From positions 12,284,279 through 12,348,278 of the forward strand of contig OY829655.1 in the NCBI GenBank assembly GCA_963691815.1: 64,000 nt of DNA, in the 5' to 3' direction. Of this stretch, positions 48,100-62,410 are shown in pieces; the stretch's first letter is position 1; the number at the start of each line of letters is the position of its first letter. The notes under the pieces are model-generated. The model saw only the letters and a list, made by a program, of their open reading frames with translations, made no database searches and had not been told where the DNA came from. A program made the position numbers and the translations under genes. The stretch is from Echiichthys vipera. Its lineage: Eukaryota; Chordata; Actinopteri; Perciformes; Trachinidae.

Positions 48100-50040
48100 A
48101 TCTCACACAGGCTCTGCCCTCTACTGGACTCGGGGGTAATACTCCCCTCCAATGCCAAGCATGCATTCACCCACTGAATTTTTTGAAACGTAGCCAGCCA
48201 ATCAGCATGTGCCTACCTGAGTACATGCGGACCCCACATTAAGAAAGGCATTCACATCACTGTCTGTATCCTTTTTTCTGTTCAGCAAACGGCAATTTGA
48301 CACTGATTATTTTTCTAACTATATCTCCCTGTATATAATAATGTAATATAATGATAATGTACCTCCCTATAGCCTAACGTTAGCACAGAACAGGGGTGCA
48401 CAGGTGTCTATTTTTCCCTCACCTATATCAGCATGGGAGATGAGAGGCATTAAACACTATGACACTATATCTGTGCCCATTCTTGAACGCTATAGTCGGC
48501 GTGATATCAGAAAGCACCCGGTACAGCGACTTTGATTAACAAATAAATCCCTGTTGTGGCCCATGTCACCGCGATGCAGAGGATCGACGTGCCCAGCCCA
48601 GCTTTCATCTTGCCCCCTCTATAAAAAACAGCTGGCAGTGTGGACGTGGCCCGGCAGGTGGTTTGGTCAATATTATATTGCAAAAGGGCGTTTATTCATC
48701 GAGCTCCACCCACCCATAGAGCCCAACCCCCCACCCCTGCAAGGCCCCTGGCATTGCCGCTAGTGATGATGGTCACAGTGGTCAAGATTGTCTCTAGTGT
48801 GCAAAAAATGACAATAAAATGCCAAATCACAGCCTAAATTTGAAAGTATTAACAACATTTACACTCAGATGAACGGTGTAACTGTTTCACCTCTGTCCTC
48901 TAACTTTGAGTGACTGAAATGTAAAAGACAAATGAAAAAGTTCTTGAATAAAGAAATTGTATTGCAAGCAGCAGGCAGTCAGTACTGCAATCTCCACTCT
49001 TGCTTGGTTATTATAGGGGCTCTTTCAGTCTGGTCTTCGACAAGCAACCTGCTCAGTTGGGTTTACGCAGGTGACAGACTTGGCCAGTCAAGAACATTTT
49101 ACTTTTGGGCCATAAAAACTACGGTGTATTTCATTTGAGGACAAAAAAATTAACATTTAGGTCTGGAATCTTAAACAGTACAGTCTTAAACAACTGAAAT
49201 ATTTTAGTGTAAGTGAACATTATTAAAAGACAATTTATTTTTTTGCATTTGTGCTGCGACTTCAAGGACTTCTTCAAGGAGTTATCAATTATGTATGTGC
49301 CTATTTCAAATATTTAGATGTAACAGCTAGATTTAACATTTACATTACATTACATTTTGAAAGAAAATTTAGATGTCAAAAAGGTCACACATTTGATGTC
49401 GAATCATGTGGAAAATCCAGACTGCTTTATGAAAAATTGGCAGCTATAGTAACAGTGGCAAAATGAGGATGTTAAGTGTGAGTATGCACCTCCCAACAGT
49501 CAGTGTCTCATATTTGTAAACAACATGCCGTCCGTCATGTCGGAAGTGAGGGTGATTGGGTGCGAGAGTTGCAAGAAATAAAACATCATGACTTGATGAC
49601 GACGAGACGTCTCATTTCTCAAGCAGGGAGCTGATGATAACCTGTCGTTCTTCTGGTCTGCTACACTTGCACACTAACTGGCTGCTGGGACCGGCTTCTT
49701 CCTGACAAGCTCCTGTCTTCTCTGCCCTTTCATCTCCTCACTCCACAAAAGAGAGTTTAGAAGTCTTTTTATCTATGCCTGGGGGTACAGTTCCTTGTCT
49801 GCCAAGAGACGAATTCCACCAATTAAGCCTGTGGTACTATGCTTATGAACCATGCATCACAGGAAGAGCTCTAAATGTTTTTTTCAGTATTTCACTCTGC
49901 ATAATTGTCAAACCTCTTGACTCATTGAATACTTACATTTAACACAACTTGTTGTTTTACTGTATGTAAATGTGGATCTTGTTTTGTAATCTCATAGTTA
50001 TAGTCTGTATTATCACATCTAATAGCAGAGCTCACACATT
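48100..50040. other. Intergenic, no gene seen
   Basis: I find no exon, RNA gene or recognisable element here. A short ACATTTACATTACATTACAT run lies near 49336. Confidence 0.45.
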
Positions 50041-50045
50041 ACTGG

Positions 50046-50048
<3 letters not shown>

Positions 50049-50108
<60 letters not shown>
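50049..50108. repeat. (TA)n followed by poly-T
   Basis: About 22 TA units run into about 15 T, a possible retroelement insertion scar on the opposite strand. Confidence 0.9.
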
Positions 50109-50529
50109 GTTGGTTGCCCCCGGAACAATCAAATTTTCACTCCAGCATTTCATCATTGAAAATATGAGAATTCTAAAAGTTTCCTGTAAAAAGAAATTGG
50201 ACATATTTCTCTCTTGCATGACTTTTATTTATCAGGCTGACAGATGTATCATTACATAAACATTTCAACAACTCCCCACAACCATATAGGTCATGTTTTC
50301 TACCCAAAATACAACCCAGCTAAATTATCGCCCCAGTGTCGGTGCTAGGAGAGCCATCCGTCCTCATAATGAACATAAGGGTCGCAATTTCAAACACTTG
50401 GTTAACGTTTTTTGAAACAGTCAAGCCCGTTCAAATCCCGACTGGTCAGATATGGATGCGTTGTCAGGACCCCTTATCAATGCACTGAGTAGCCTTTTGC
50501 GTCAAACTGTGAAGCTCAACTACGGCTGT

Positions 50530-50885
50530 TGCTTTAAATACAGGGAACACGGTTAGCGTTGTGAAGAAAAACAACACCATGTGGTTAGGTTCAGGCAGGA
50601 AAACTACTTGGTTAGAGTTAAGGAAAGATTATGGATGGGCTTAAAATAAGTCCTTTTGTAACATAAAGAACGCACAAGACACGCAACACAAACTGTACGC
50701 TCCTGGGTGAAAACCCTGTGTTTGTTTGACACCAAGGGGCCATGAAAAAACAACGGTATTTGACACCTTGGGAATGAGAATGGGCTGAACAAACTGAGTT
50801 TGGTTAGGTTTAGGCAACATAACTACTTGTTTAGGTTTAGAAAAGATCATGGTTTGGGTAAAAATAAGTATGATTGTCACGGAAA
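50530..50885. repeat. Two copies of a 'GGTTAGGTTTAGG' dispersed motif
   Basis: 50580-50650 (GGTTAGGTTCAGGCAGGAAA through CTTAAAATAAG) and 50800-50880 (GGTTAGGTTTAGGCAACATA through AAAAATAAG) share the same order of blocks: GGTTAGG, ACTACTTG, AAAGAT(T/C)ATGG, AAATAAGT. Blocks like this recur in many fish genomes. The class is not assigned. Confidence 0.5.
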
Positions 50886-52129
50886 TTCAGTTATGTACGT
50901 AACTTCATATACAAGTTAACTACGTAACTACGACCTACGTAACTTAGTCAATATTGACTTTTGGGTACACAAACCAGTTCATCAACCCCAACCTGCTCCC
51001 TACACTTTTTATACCTGACATCCCTTCATTGCTCCCATCTACGAACTAAAAATAGGTCGTAATAAGCTGTTTGTACAAGTAGTAAAAATTCAGATTCATA
51101 AATCATACTAATAGGAACATCACATCTTTAGGATGCATGTAACCCCGGCGTCCTCAATTCCTGCCATCTCTCTCACTTTGTCTTTTCCTGTTATGCTTGG
51201 TGAAATGTAATTTTTAAAAGTATCTTGATTTGAGTAACATATTAAAGCTTTAAATATTCCTCTTTGGGATGGTACATGAAATCCTCTGAACTCTACCAGT
51301 CCACTCTCTCTCTCTTGTATTCAATCCTTGTATATTGCATTTGCAAAGCACATAGCCATGCTCTGAAGAGATAGCCAGCATGGATACATTACTGAGAGAC
51401 TGTCGGTGAGCAATTGCTGATCTTGGGGAGTGATAAAGAGAGGCGGGCTGTCTGGAACCTGAAAAAAGAGACTGGAGAGGGCCATGGAGCATATAGACCA
51501 GGAAGGTCACCAGCTGCCAAATAAGAGCCAGACCATCTTCAGAATGCCCTCAGCTTCTCCTCTATCTACTGACACTTATGACATTGGGAACCCGCAGTGG
51601 AGGAGCATATCAGGAGAAAGTATGTTTAGGAAAAGGAAAACTGGAGACAAGAATTAACACTTCGCCACGGACCTAAACAAAAAAAATAGACACAGTGATC
51701 TTGGCCTTTACACATGAACACTGCAAGTGGATTGATTAGAAGATATGCAAACGCGATAATCCTCTGGACAACCTCTCTATCGCTAACTTTGCATATGGTC
51801 ATTTTAAGGACGCGCTTATCTCTGCAACCAGAATTTACCATGGTAATAGATTTATTTCCTCACAACCCGTGACAATCAGTTACCTTACATTTGCATTTGT
51901 TTGGGGGTGCACACTTAAAAGTCACAAGGGTGTTGTTTGTTGAGCTTATCAAAAGCAACTTTTTGTCAGAAGCACCCAATGTGTTTCATAAAGCAATATA
52001 TTCAAAGGCATTTTACAATCAGTCCTCTATAATCTCATTTCCTTGTGATTTGACAGACAATTGGGTCTAGTTTTGGACCTCTTTTCTTGTTCTAGCTACC
52101 AGATTTTCAGCAGTGTTTAGTCACTTATT

Positions 52130-53200
52130 TATCTGCAGGCTTCCCCCAATCACATTTCTAGGCAGGTGCATGGCTGCCCTCCACAAATTACGTCCAGGAT
52201 AATTTCATATTGATTAATGCAGATGCGTTCCTCTTGGCTCTCATACCCTACCTGCAGTCTATTTGGTATAAATTACTGAAGCCATTTTGCTGCACAAAGC
52301 CAGCCCTCTCCAATAAGGTGCTGGCTCATGTGTCGACTGGGGCCCCCAAACTACCCCTCTGCCTGCAGGAACCACTAAAGCTTTTAATTGCCTTCTGTGC
52401 AAATGGTCCTTATGCACTTGATAAAGTATCTGGAAAGTCAGGCACGGGTTGGTCGAGGCTTAGGGGAGTCTGCACACTTGCAGTATGTGTGAACGAGATA
52501 GAAAGTGTGTGTGAGAGATACGGAGAGAGGGAGAGAAAGAGCAATACGACTATATAGATAGTGACACAGTGGTGGCTGGTTGGTGAATCCTAACCATAAT
52601 ATTACAACCTTTATGAGTATGGTGTTAAAGTTACCCTTTATGAGCACAGTCACTACCTCAGCAAAATACTTGAATAGCCCAGCTAGTAGCCCACCGGATT
52701 ATTTCCTTCTGTGTACATTTTCTACAGTAGAGTGGCTGATAACCCTGGGTAAAGCGATAAACAATCAAAGTGCGGCTTCAGTGGAAATGATTGCATTCTG
52801 TACCCTGCCCTAGAGATGGGGGCCATTATTAACGTGGGTCCTGTCCTGACAATGCTATTTTCTGGAAGGTAATTGCAGATTCAGATCTCTGAGAGGGCCT
52901 GACTGAGAGTAAATGCCACCTCTTTAATTATGGTCTCCTCCACGTCTCCTCTATTGAGCCGCGGAGATGTCTATCGCTCCACGGGATCCTGGGGAAAATG
53001 ACTCTAATGGGAAATGACCAGTGTCTGGGAAGCCGGCTCAGATTAGAAGCGACATTTCTAATTGATGGCTAAAGAAATCCCTGGCTGGATGACTGGGAAA
53101 AGTCACTTTGGAGCAAATGTAATTGGAGTGATTGGAGTTCTAACAAGAATCAGTGGATAATCTCTCCTGATTTAAGCTTGTGCTAATGCAGACAACAAGC
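52130..53200. other. Possible conserved non-coding region
   Basis: Base composition is more even than in the flanks, repeats are absent, and motifs such as CTTTTAATTGCC, TCTTTAATTATGG and CTAATTGATGG resemble homeodomain-bound enhancer DNA. This is an impression from the sequence; conservation was not measured. Confidence 0.25.
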
Positions 53201-56200
53201 TCAACAAGCAGCAGCACAGCAAGAGGCCATACAAGATTTGATATTGTATTGTCCTCTATTTAAAGGTGACATGCCATATCACGACAGATTAAGGTGGAAT
53301 ATCTGAGACCAAAGAAATCCAACATTCATGTCTTCTACATCATTTTTTAATGGATATGCCACCATAAAATATGCAATTTCATATTTATTACAAATCGTTG
53401 GCAATTTCAACGGTTGGTCGTCTATTCCTGGTTATAATCTGAACGTGGATAGTGTACTGTGCCTTTATAAAACATATTTGTGGACATACAAATATCTACC
53501 TTCTGCCTCTCAGAATGAAAGCACAAAGGCCTCTCCCATGGTTCTCTGCAGGGATGTAAAACAGTCGCAGAAAGAATATCACACTATAAGAGGCAAAGAT
53601 GGCAATCTCTCCTCAGTCACACTAAGTCAGAATGATCACACGACATGCAATCTAACATAATCTCTTGAGTTTTATTTATTTTCACTTGATTGAATATGCT
53701 GTTGTGTGAGCTTACATCATGCATGTATTTGACAACCCTGGCTCTCATACCATTTCAAGTTTTTAACGTCAAATGTGTTTGTTGTTTGTTGTTATTGATG
53801 TTACTTATTTCTGCATTTGTAATTTAATTGGGGAAATCAAAGACTAAAACATTTCAAAATGTCTGTAAATTAGGCCAACTGTAAGATTCAACATTGAAGA
53901 CATACTGGATGTAATATTATTAGACTATTACATTAAAAGTGAAAGTTGGTCGTAAAACTGGACAATTGTAAATCTAAATGTCAAAATAGCATGACAGTCT
54001 TGCAATACTGTTTATTTAAGTCAAATAAAATCAGTAATTTGGAGCATTATTTTAGATTTTTTTTTAATATCTTTATATTTTAAAGCTTTATTTACATAGT
54101 AACAGCAAAGAAAAGAAAGGGAGGAGAGAGAGAAGACCTGGAGTAGAGGTCTGGACTAGACGTGACCCTGGGCTACTAATAATAGATGCTCTGAGCTGCC
54201 AGAGCAGGCTACAAGTACTTATATTTTCCTTTTTGATGGCTTTGTTTTATTGACAATGTTTGAACTCATTTATGATCTCAAAGTGACTTTTTACTTCCAT
54301 TAGTCCATTATTATTTTCTTGTATTTATATCCACAGTAACACCTTGTGCTTCGATGTCAATAGACCTTTAAGACTGTGCTCAGCCTGCTGTTTTGTGGAT
54401 GTTCACCAGCTCTTCAATCCATCACTGCTTTCTGTCAGTGGTAACAAATTTGCTGCTCTTTTCTGACTGTCCGGTCATTAGTTGACATTCTGGTGCAGGG
54501 CAACAGGATCTCCGAGGTTCTCCAACTGCTGCGAAATGTTGAAATGACAAAATAATAACAACATCTGTCTTGTGTCCAGCGGTATTGACATAACATTACA
54601 GGTACCAAATTGTTTGTGTTGTGAAGTGTGTCTCGAAGATACCTCAAGCTTATGACTGTTAAAGCTCCAGACTGTGTCAGGCTTCCCAAGAGTTGATGGC
54701 TGATGGTTGACTGGCAGACAAATATGTAATGTAACTGGATTTGACATTGGAAATGTGCAGACAATTGCTGGTTTGTTTCTATTTTAGTATAGATGAAGTT
54801 TCAAAGTGTGGCTGTGTGTTTATTTATACAAATGAAATTCCACTGTTGAACTGTTCAATATCTCCTTATCCAGCTACCATTGCATTATCCGTGGTTTAGC
54901 ACCACCCAAGATGATTGGTTTAAAGAAATATAAACAAGCCAGGGCCTTTTCTCCCCTATCTCAGAATGATCACTCGTGCAACTTTTCTCTAGTGCTGACA
55001 CAACACTTCAGAGATAGGTCTGCTTATGAAAGTCTATAACTATGTCATTAGAGACTTATTAGGAGCTAACTTAAGCGTAATAAGCTATTTAGCTGAAGAT
55101 GATAAATTCTGCCGGTGATAGTCATCCCTTCGGCAAATAAAATTGGTCGTCACCAGCTCGAAATGATCGCTTGCTTTTGCCATGGTGTCTGGATGGTAAC
55201 CAAAGATTCGTGAAACTCTCTCCAGATGGTTGAGGTTAGGCATTGGACCTGAATGGAGCCATTATTTTAGAAATTACCGGGACTTTCAAGTGGTGCTGAC
55301 CATTAGAATGGTGGCATTGACACAATATAAAAGCAGGGAAAAACATTTATGCTATATAAAATACCATACCAAAACATGCTACTGGAGGATTTGACCTCTT
55401 GATCTCTTGATGGGGTCACAGGCCAAAGGGGTTGTGAAGTACTCAGGCCTCAGTCCAGAGGAAGTCTGGCTCTGCAACATACTATGCTGCTGTTTCTTTC
55501 GCATAAAGCACCCATAGTGGTTTACTTTACTGACATCACCAGGATTTCTGAAATCCAAGGTTTTGAAACAGTTACCCCTCACTGCCATTTCTAAATGTGA
55601 ATGTGGAAATTTACCTGTAGCTTTAGTGGATGGAAACCTCAGTGCAAAGGCTTCATTCACTTCCTAAATATGTGGGCTCTCCCTCATATATATATTTAGA
55701 AATTTTTCTCATTTCTACCTGCTCTCAAAGGTCAACATTCACATCTTATTCAATGAGTATTTACTGACCTTGTCACCTACTTTGTATTGCGTGTGGACAA
55801 ATGAATTAAGATTCAAGGGCCTCGGTAATGGAAAAGTGTTTTAATTTCCCCCTGACATTAAGGTGTTGTGCCTCATAGGCATTTGGTGGCACATTACTCG
55901 CCGCCTGCTCTCTGGCTGTGCCATTGCCCCTCATGTTCCACTTAAACACTTCAATCACTGCAAAAGATCAAAGGAGCTGTTAAACTAATCAAGTGGAGAC
56001 ACAAGAGATGAAACTCCCCCTGTATTCAGTGTTTTTCCTATTAGTACTCTCTCTCTCTCTCTCTCCCCCTTGCTCCCCATCCTACAAACCTATTAACAAA
56101 CACTGTAAATTCAAGTAGGAGCCTTCCTGGCTCAATTGTCTGCAACATATATAGAGAAAACAATGATCCTAAACAAATAAGTGTGTATTCGCTATGAGCT

Positions 56201-57087
56201 GCATTGTTGAACAAGGAGCGACAATCATCTCGGGAGTGTTATACCTTTGCGGTGCTTAACGACAGGGAACAACAATTTCACCATCATCCTCTGCACTAAA
56301 CTCATAGTACCTTGTACCTGTATAGTATTACATAGACTGTACTTAAAGCTATTATTGGTGACAGATCCATTAAAACAGGATGTGTTTAGTTCTGCAACAA
56401 CCTCTCCGTAGTTGCATCAGATCAAAATAATTCACGTAGTTCCTAGTAATATTAAATCCTAATGACACAAATAAAGCCATACGCAAGAGTGGACAAAACA
56501 AAAATGAATGTATCTGAGTAATATATTCATAGAATTCTGATCTTTATCTCCTCGCAGACAGCATGCTTAAGAAGTAGCATGGTGACAGATTTCCTTGTGT
56601 AAAATAACCTACTGTAAAAAGGACAAGACTCAAAATGAATTTAAGCTGTGTGGTTTCATAATAAAACACTCTGAGGTTGAAGGACAGTCTACAGCAGTCC
56701 TTAAGAGCCCATACTCCAGCTTAATAACACACGGGCACAGACCCTCTGCCACTTTTCACTAGCTCTCAGAAGGCTGCCATATTGGATAATAACTTGTTAT
56801 CAAGCAGCTGAAAAAAGAGGTAGGTTTTGGAGAAAAAGGTCAGGGGTTGAGCTTGCTTGTATTTTCTCCATGAAGAAAACAATCTCAGAGATCTAACGTC
56901 TCATTTTGATGTCAATTTAAAAAAAAACTTTAATAGTGGTTTCAAGAGACATAATTTCAAAACCAAACAAACAAAACATTTGCAACAATATTGCAAGCAC
57001 AATATACTGTAGTTCAGGTTCAGTCATTCCCGTAAACTGCTGTGCGTGGCTACAGTTAATAAAACAGGAGATATGCTTTGTAAATCA

Positions 57088-57201
57088 TCATTTCTGCAGG
57101 CCATTGCACTCGTCAAAGAAGCACATGATGACGTCTTTGAACACTGTACTCTTTTCGAGAGCTTCATCAAGCCCAAATTCATCATTTGTTTCAAGTGTGA
57201 C
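57088..57201 (-). other. Weak exon candidate A
   Basis: After TATATAG the - strand is open for 37 codons, beginning VTLETNDEFGLDEALEKS and ending FFDECNGLQK before TGA. Codon use and composition look protein-like, but I do not recognise it and no partner exon is proven. Confidence 0.2.
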
Positions 57202-57712
57202 CTATATACTGATAGGCTGCTCTTCATTTAGGTTTAATGCCGAAATGTAATGTACTGGAAAAAGGGTTAATTTGACAGGTCTTTACATTTCAATCACTTA
57301 ATTAAGTGCTTTCATTTAGGGGCCTAAGTAAAGCACACAATCAGTGAATATATGCTATTGCAGAAATAAACATCTGCAGCAGAACTGAAATGAAGCAATT
57401 AATGGTGAAAGACAGAAACTCATTAGTTTAATGGGGAAATTACAAAATAGAGTAGTGCCTTGGGTGTTTTTTATGCCATTGTCCGTTTGTTTGTTTTTAC
57501 TGATGATAAATGTGGCTGCATTAATAACATGACCATTTTTCTTCTTTGTGTTTTAAGTAAGTTCCTTAACTCTGTAATCATAATTGCAACATTTGTTCTA
57601 TTATTGAATGCTGTCTGGATGAGATTAATTCATTCATGAAACATTTTAAGCAATTAACTAAATCTTGCATTTCTAGCTCCTAGGAAAAGGCTTCGGAACG
57701 TTGTCTCCCATC

Positions 57713-57960
57713 CTAAGATAGAGAAGACTGAGAACAACAATTAAACAGCAAAAAAGTGCATAGCAGAAGGAGAAGTTTCGATCTGATTACAGAGGAGGGA
57801 AAGTAGCTCCTGACAAGGCACATAAACTCTTTGGATCCCTGCTTGTACTCTCCTTCTACCAGTCCTTTCACAAGGAAGTTAATGATGCTGGCAAGAAGAT
57901 GAATCACCTCAGACAGCACACAGAGCAGCTCTGACAAGTGAGCACCGATGAGTCTGACAC
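57713..57960 (-). other. Weak exon candidate B
   Basis: A strong acceptor, TCTTTCTTCTGGTACTTGCAG in layout, precedes an open - strand segment with VRLIGAHLSELLCVLSEV followed by a hydrophobic stretch (IINFLVKGLV) and a charged one. No clear donor was found, and no family is recognised. Confidence 0.2.
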
Positions 57961-58393
57961 CTGCAAGTACCAGAAGAAAGACTAATAGTCATGTCAGCTG
58001 CTACCTGTAGGAGTTGAGCTATGTCTGTCTGTGCTGAGAGAAACTGTCCCTCTGATTGTGGGTGAAAAGCAACTTGAGGGACATGGCTGGCTGGACTTTA
58101 ACAAAACATAAAGTCGTTTAGGCCAGTGAAAAGAAATGTTGGGTGACTTTTACTACATGACTACAAAACTTGTTTTCGGGAAAGTACTTGCGTCAAGTAT
58201 GCTCAAAGGGGCCTTTTTGCAAAATGTTTTATCAGCATTATAACACTCTTGGAACTGAGATCATGCTCCATGGATGCACTATACTGAAATGTTGCTGTTT
58301 GTGAGGTTTACATTAATCCAAAAGTAACTCTTGATTCACAGAAAGCAAAGTTTTAGACACAAAAAAAGGCAAACCCTGCTTTAATTATCTCAC

Positions 58394-58716
<323 letters not shown>

Positions 58717-58719
58717 GAA

Positions 58720-61700
58720 TTGAGTCATTTCATGAAGTTAAATGTTACTGTAAATTGACGCAGGTTTAAGTTCGCAAACATATCAATTACAACTGTTTAA
58801 TTGTGTGGTGTTGATCGTGCTGTAATCACACAGCCCAACCACTCAAGGCTAAAAGGAAGTTGTGACAACTTTGACAACAGCTCAGAAAAATAATACAAAA
58901 TGTGATACATCCTTGAGTAAGTTGTCACCCAGTGTGGCACTGTGAAATTAGACACTTATCTGAAATCACTACATTTGCATTGTTTCCTGTTATTACAACG
59001 GTAGTAGCAACAGCAGAGCTCACATAATGTCCCTGTATGCCCCCAATTATTTCCTTATTCTGTTGCAGACATTGTAACATTATATCCATCAAATACTAAG
59101 GACATGTCATGACTGACAAAGTCTTGGTCCATCAAAACGCTGAAGAGACAGATCATTAAAAGACGAGCATAAAAATAGTGTGTAGATTCTGCTTTTCCTT
59201 TGCTTTATCCAGTTTATCCATCTTTTGACTACATCATCTGTTTAAAAAGTACACTATAAAGATTAATTATGCTTTAGAATGTTGTATATGTATAAAAGAA
59301 TTGGCTCACCACCCAAGCATTAAACAATACAGAATTAAGCTTATGCAGAGTGACAGCTTCCAGTTTTTCCATGTTAACTGGATGACAGCAAAGGTGCTTC
59401 AGATACAGCTAATGAGGTTACTGATGATTCTATGTGCACCGTATCACACAAATACAAACATTATCAGTTGCAAATATAACAAATACTCAAAGTACTCTGT
59501 ATAAACATGTAGATAACTCTCTTCAATGTGCATTAATGTACAATAATATTGTTTAAAACCTGTAAAATTGTCTGAATGTTTCAGTTTCTTGCTCTGCCTG
59601 ATTTTAAAAAAAAGTTTGTGATGTTGTCATCTCAGGTATATCACAGCCATACTTACAGAATAATTATATTATTACTGTTACTTACTGTTACTGGAATGAC
59701 GGTCTATGAAATAAAACAAAATAAAAGTTTTAACAAACTGAAACCCACAGGTGTTTACAGGTATTGCTGATTAGACCTCTGGACTGGACTCTTTATGAGA
59801 ATAACAATGACAAATAAATATAATCTTACCTCCTAACAGTTGCAACAAACAGGTCAAGGAAATGTCAATCAAGCAGACTCTGTACATATCCATATCTATC
59901 CTGAGAAGAGTCTAATCAAGCAAAATAATGGAAATGTCCTATGTAGTAGGTTTACAACAGTTGTGCAGGGCCTGCAAAAGGCACACGTAATCTATACAGA
60001 TTGTTGAATTCAAATTACTAAACTAAAACTAAACTTGCACTAATTTATTCGTACAAGTACGGTAGATAAAAAAAATACATACTAATACACAGACATTTTA
60101 ATAACATGTAAGTGGTAACGGGAACAGTGTAAAACAAAGTTAAGAGAGGGGGTTCCAAATACCAGTGTAATCCATAGCAGGCACAAAGAAAGTATTTACA
60201 AAAGTTACAATGGTCAAAATGAGATATGAATGATATTTGTGTCAAAGCTTTCTTTGGATAGTCTAATCTAAAATAAATAATAAAGGGTAATGAGAGGAGC
60301 TTTGATTTTACAGGTGAAGCTGCAGTTAATTAACTGACAAGACTTTGTACCTCAATATCAACAATTGTCACAAGATTTGGCACATGACTATGATTAAACA
60401 GTATTCAGTCTAAACGTGAGTTTTGTTGGTCTGGAAATATAAATCAGCTAAGTCATGCTGATAAATGCATTCACAGTTCATTTTCATTTCAACAGTTGAA
60501 TATGAATGGAAATTGTAGTATGCAACAGTAGCCTTTAAAATGTAATGCTCCAGGCTAAAACACTGTATTACATAATTATGAATGTAGTGAGAAATGTTTT
60601 CTTCAGTTTTGTACAATGGTTTTCAAAATAAATGAATAAATAAATAAATCTCTTCAGTAATTGATCGATCAATTTACCCCTTAGGCTAGTAATAATCTTT
60701 TCAATATCAATGAAACTGAGGGAACTGATAGAACTATTTGAACTCCTGGTTCCACATAAAAGTGTTGTATTGAACCAGTAATGCACTCCGTCGCAAACAG
60801 AACCTTAAAAAAGTCCTAATTTAAAGAATAAGAATAATTTAAAGAATTTCTAAAGAAATAAAACAAACTAACTCAATTACAATTGAGAGTCATATCATTC
60901 TTAGAGCCATATAACACTAACTCCCTCTGTCATAAGAAGGATGGTTGTTGCTTGCTCAGCAGTTGAGTTGTTTTTTATTATTTTTGGTTTTGGAGGGTTT
61001 GATAATCCTTTCAGAGACCCTAACTGGTTTGGGGAGACTCTTTAGAGTGAACTGCACACAAACATGATTGAGACAGAGGGCTAGTTTCCTTGGTCATTTT
61101 CCTGCTTCAGTGCATGACCTCTGTGACTTGACCCTGCCTGCATGACTGTTTCCATTTGATCAATCCCATTTTTGTCAAATAATCTTAGTAGGTACATCAG
61201 CTTTGCCACACTGCCTGTCTTTACTTCCAAACTCTTACTGGCATAATCTAACACACTCTACAATTAGTCAATTTAATTAAATGTAATTATTCAAATTAAT
61301 TTGATGTAACCATACCATTAAACAAAAAAACACAGCAAACTACTAGTCTTGACAAGTGGTAATGAAATAAAGAACACCAGGAGTGTGGTTTCAAGTTAGC
61401 TGTACTAACTAATTATTGGCCTTTTTCAGTATCTTTTTATGACTCACCAGTCTATTTTTTTTAATATATTTTGCAAGAGACTCAAACCTGAACCATATTG
61501 AACCAACAAAAGTATGAAACAGATTATCGAAACCACTCTGTGACAGTCCAGTTTTATTAACATTAAAGGATGTCATCACAGCTAAAATCACAGCCAAGTG
61601 TTAATGAGAAACTTCTGTGTATCATCTTTTAAAAGGGAGCCATTATCAAAAGCGGTAAAACAAATGTGACAGCCTCGAGAGCGTCCTTTCTCCCTGGACT

Positions 61701-62285
61701 CTCATAAAGTCCCCACAGGGAAGCTGTGATGAACGATTCAAGGCCAGCTCTGGCCCAGGGATGCTCCACTGAACCATGCTTTGATCTATCATCTGGCCTT
61801 CCCATATTAATGATGAGGTCACAGCGTTGAGGGTCACGGCATTGCTGATAAAAGCGCAAAGCCTGCTATTTGTTATGGGCCCAACTTGACTGATCATAAC
61901 TCTTTTGATGAAAGGGGACATGATTTCACACCACTGCGCTGTCACACCCAAGACATGCCCGTGTTCCTCATAATATAATGTCGTTTGAGAATTGCAGAGA
62001 ATGAGGCCTATCATAGTCAATATGAAACTAAATGAAGTGGCTGTTATCACTTATAGGACAACGATTATGGTCTTCCAGACGTAGTTTGCAACTCTGACCC
62101 TGATGATTTTACACGTGTACTTACTGTATTCACTGTTAAAAGTTTGAAGGCAGTGCTTTTTGTACTTAAAATTACTGTAGAGATAGCCAAAAAAGCTTTG
62201 GAAACAGTTTTAAGCTGATTTAATACATTCATATTTACAAAGAATTTTCTACATTGTTACACTGTAGTTGCATTACAACTAAATA
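58720..62285. other. Intergenic, no gene seen
   Basis: AT-rich DNA. The block 61630-62060 is less AT-rich, repeat-poor and open for 134 codons on the - strand, but it lacks splice borders and a recognisable product; it could be conserved non-coding DNA. Confidence 0.4.
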
Positions 62286-62289
62286 TGGA

Positions 62290-62410
62290 GAAAGGAGACA
62301 TATTATGCTCATTTTCAGGCTCATACTTGTATTAGCGGTTACCATTACAACTAGAAAATGTTTACATGCTTTAATGTTCGAAAAACATGGTTTTGTTATT
62401 TTGTGTATTC
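62290..62410 (+). repeat. Dispersed element, related to the one at 10.2 kb
   Basis: GAGACATATTATGCTCATTT, CAGGCTCATACTTGTATT and AATGTTTACATGCTTTAATG are blocks of a common fish repeat. The middle part is complementary to 10220-10255. Confidence 0.55.

Noticed and set aside
61646..62050. 134-codon - strand frame
   Set aside because: No recognisable domain or splice borders; more likely chance openness in less AT-rich, perhaps conserved non-coding DNA.
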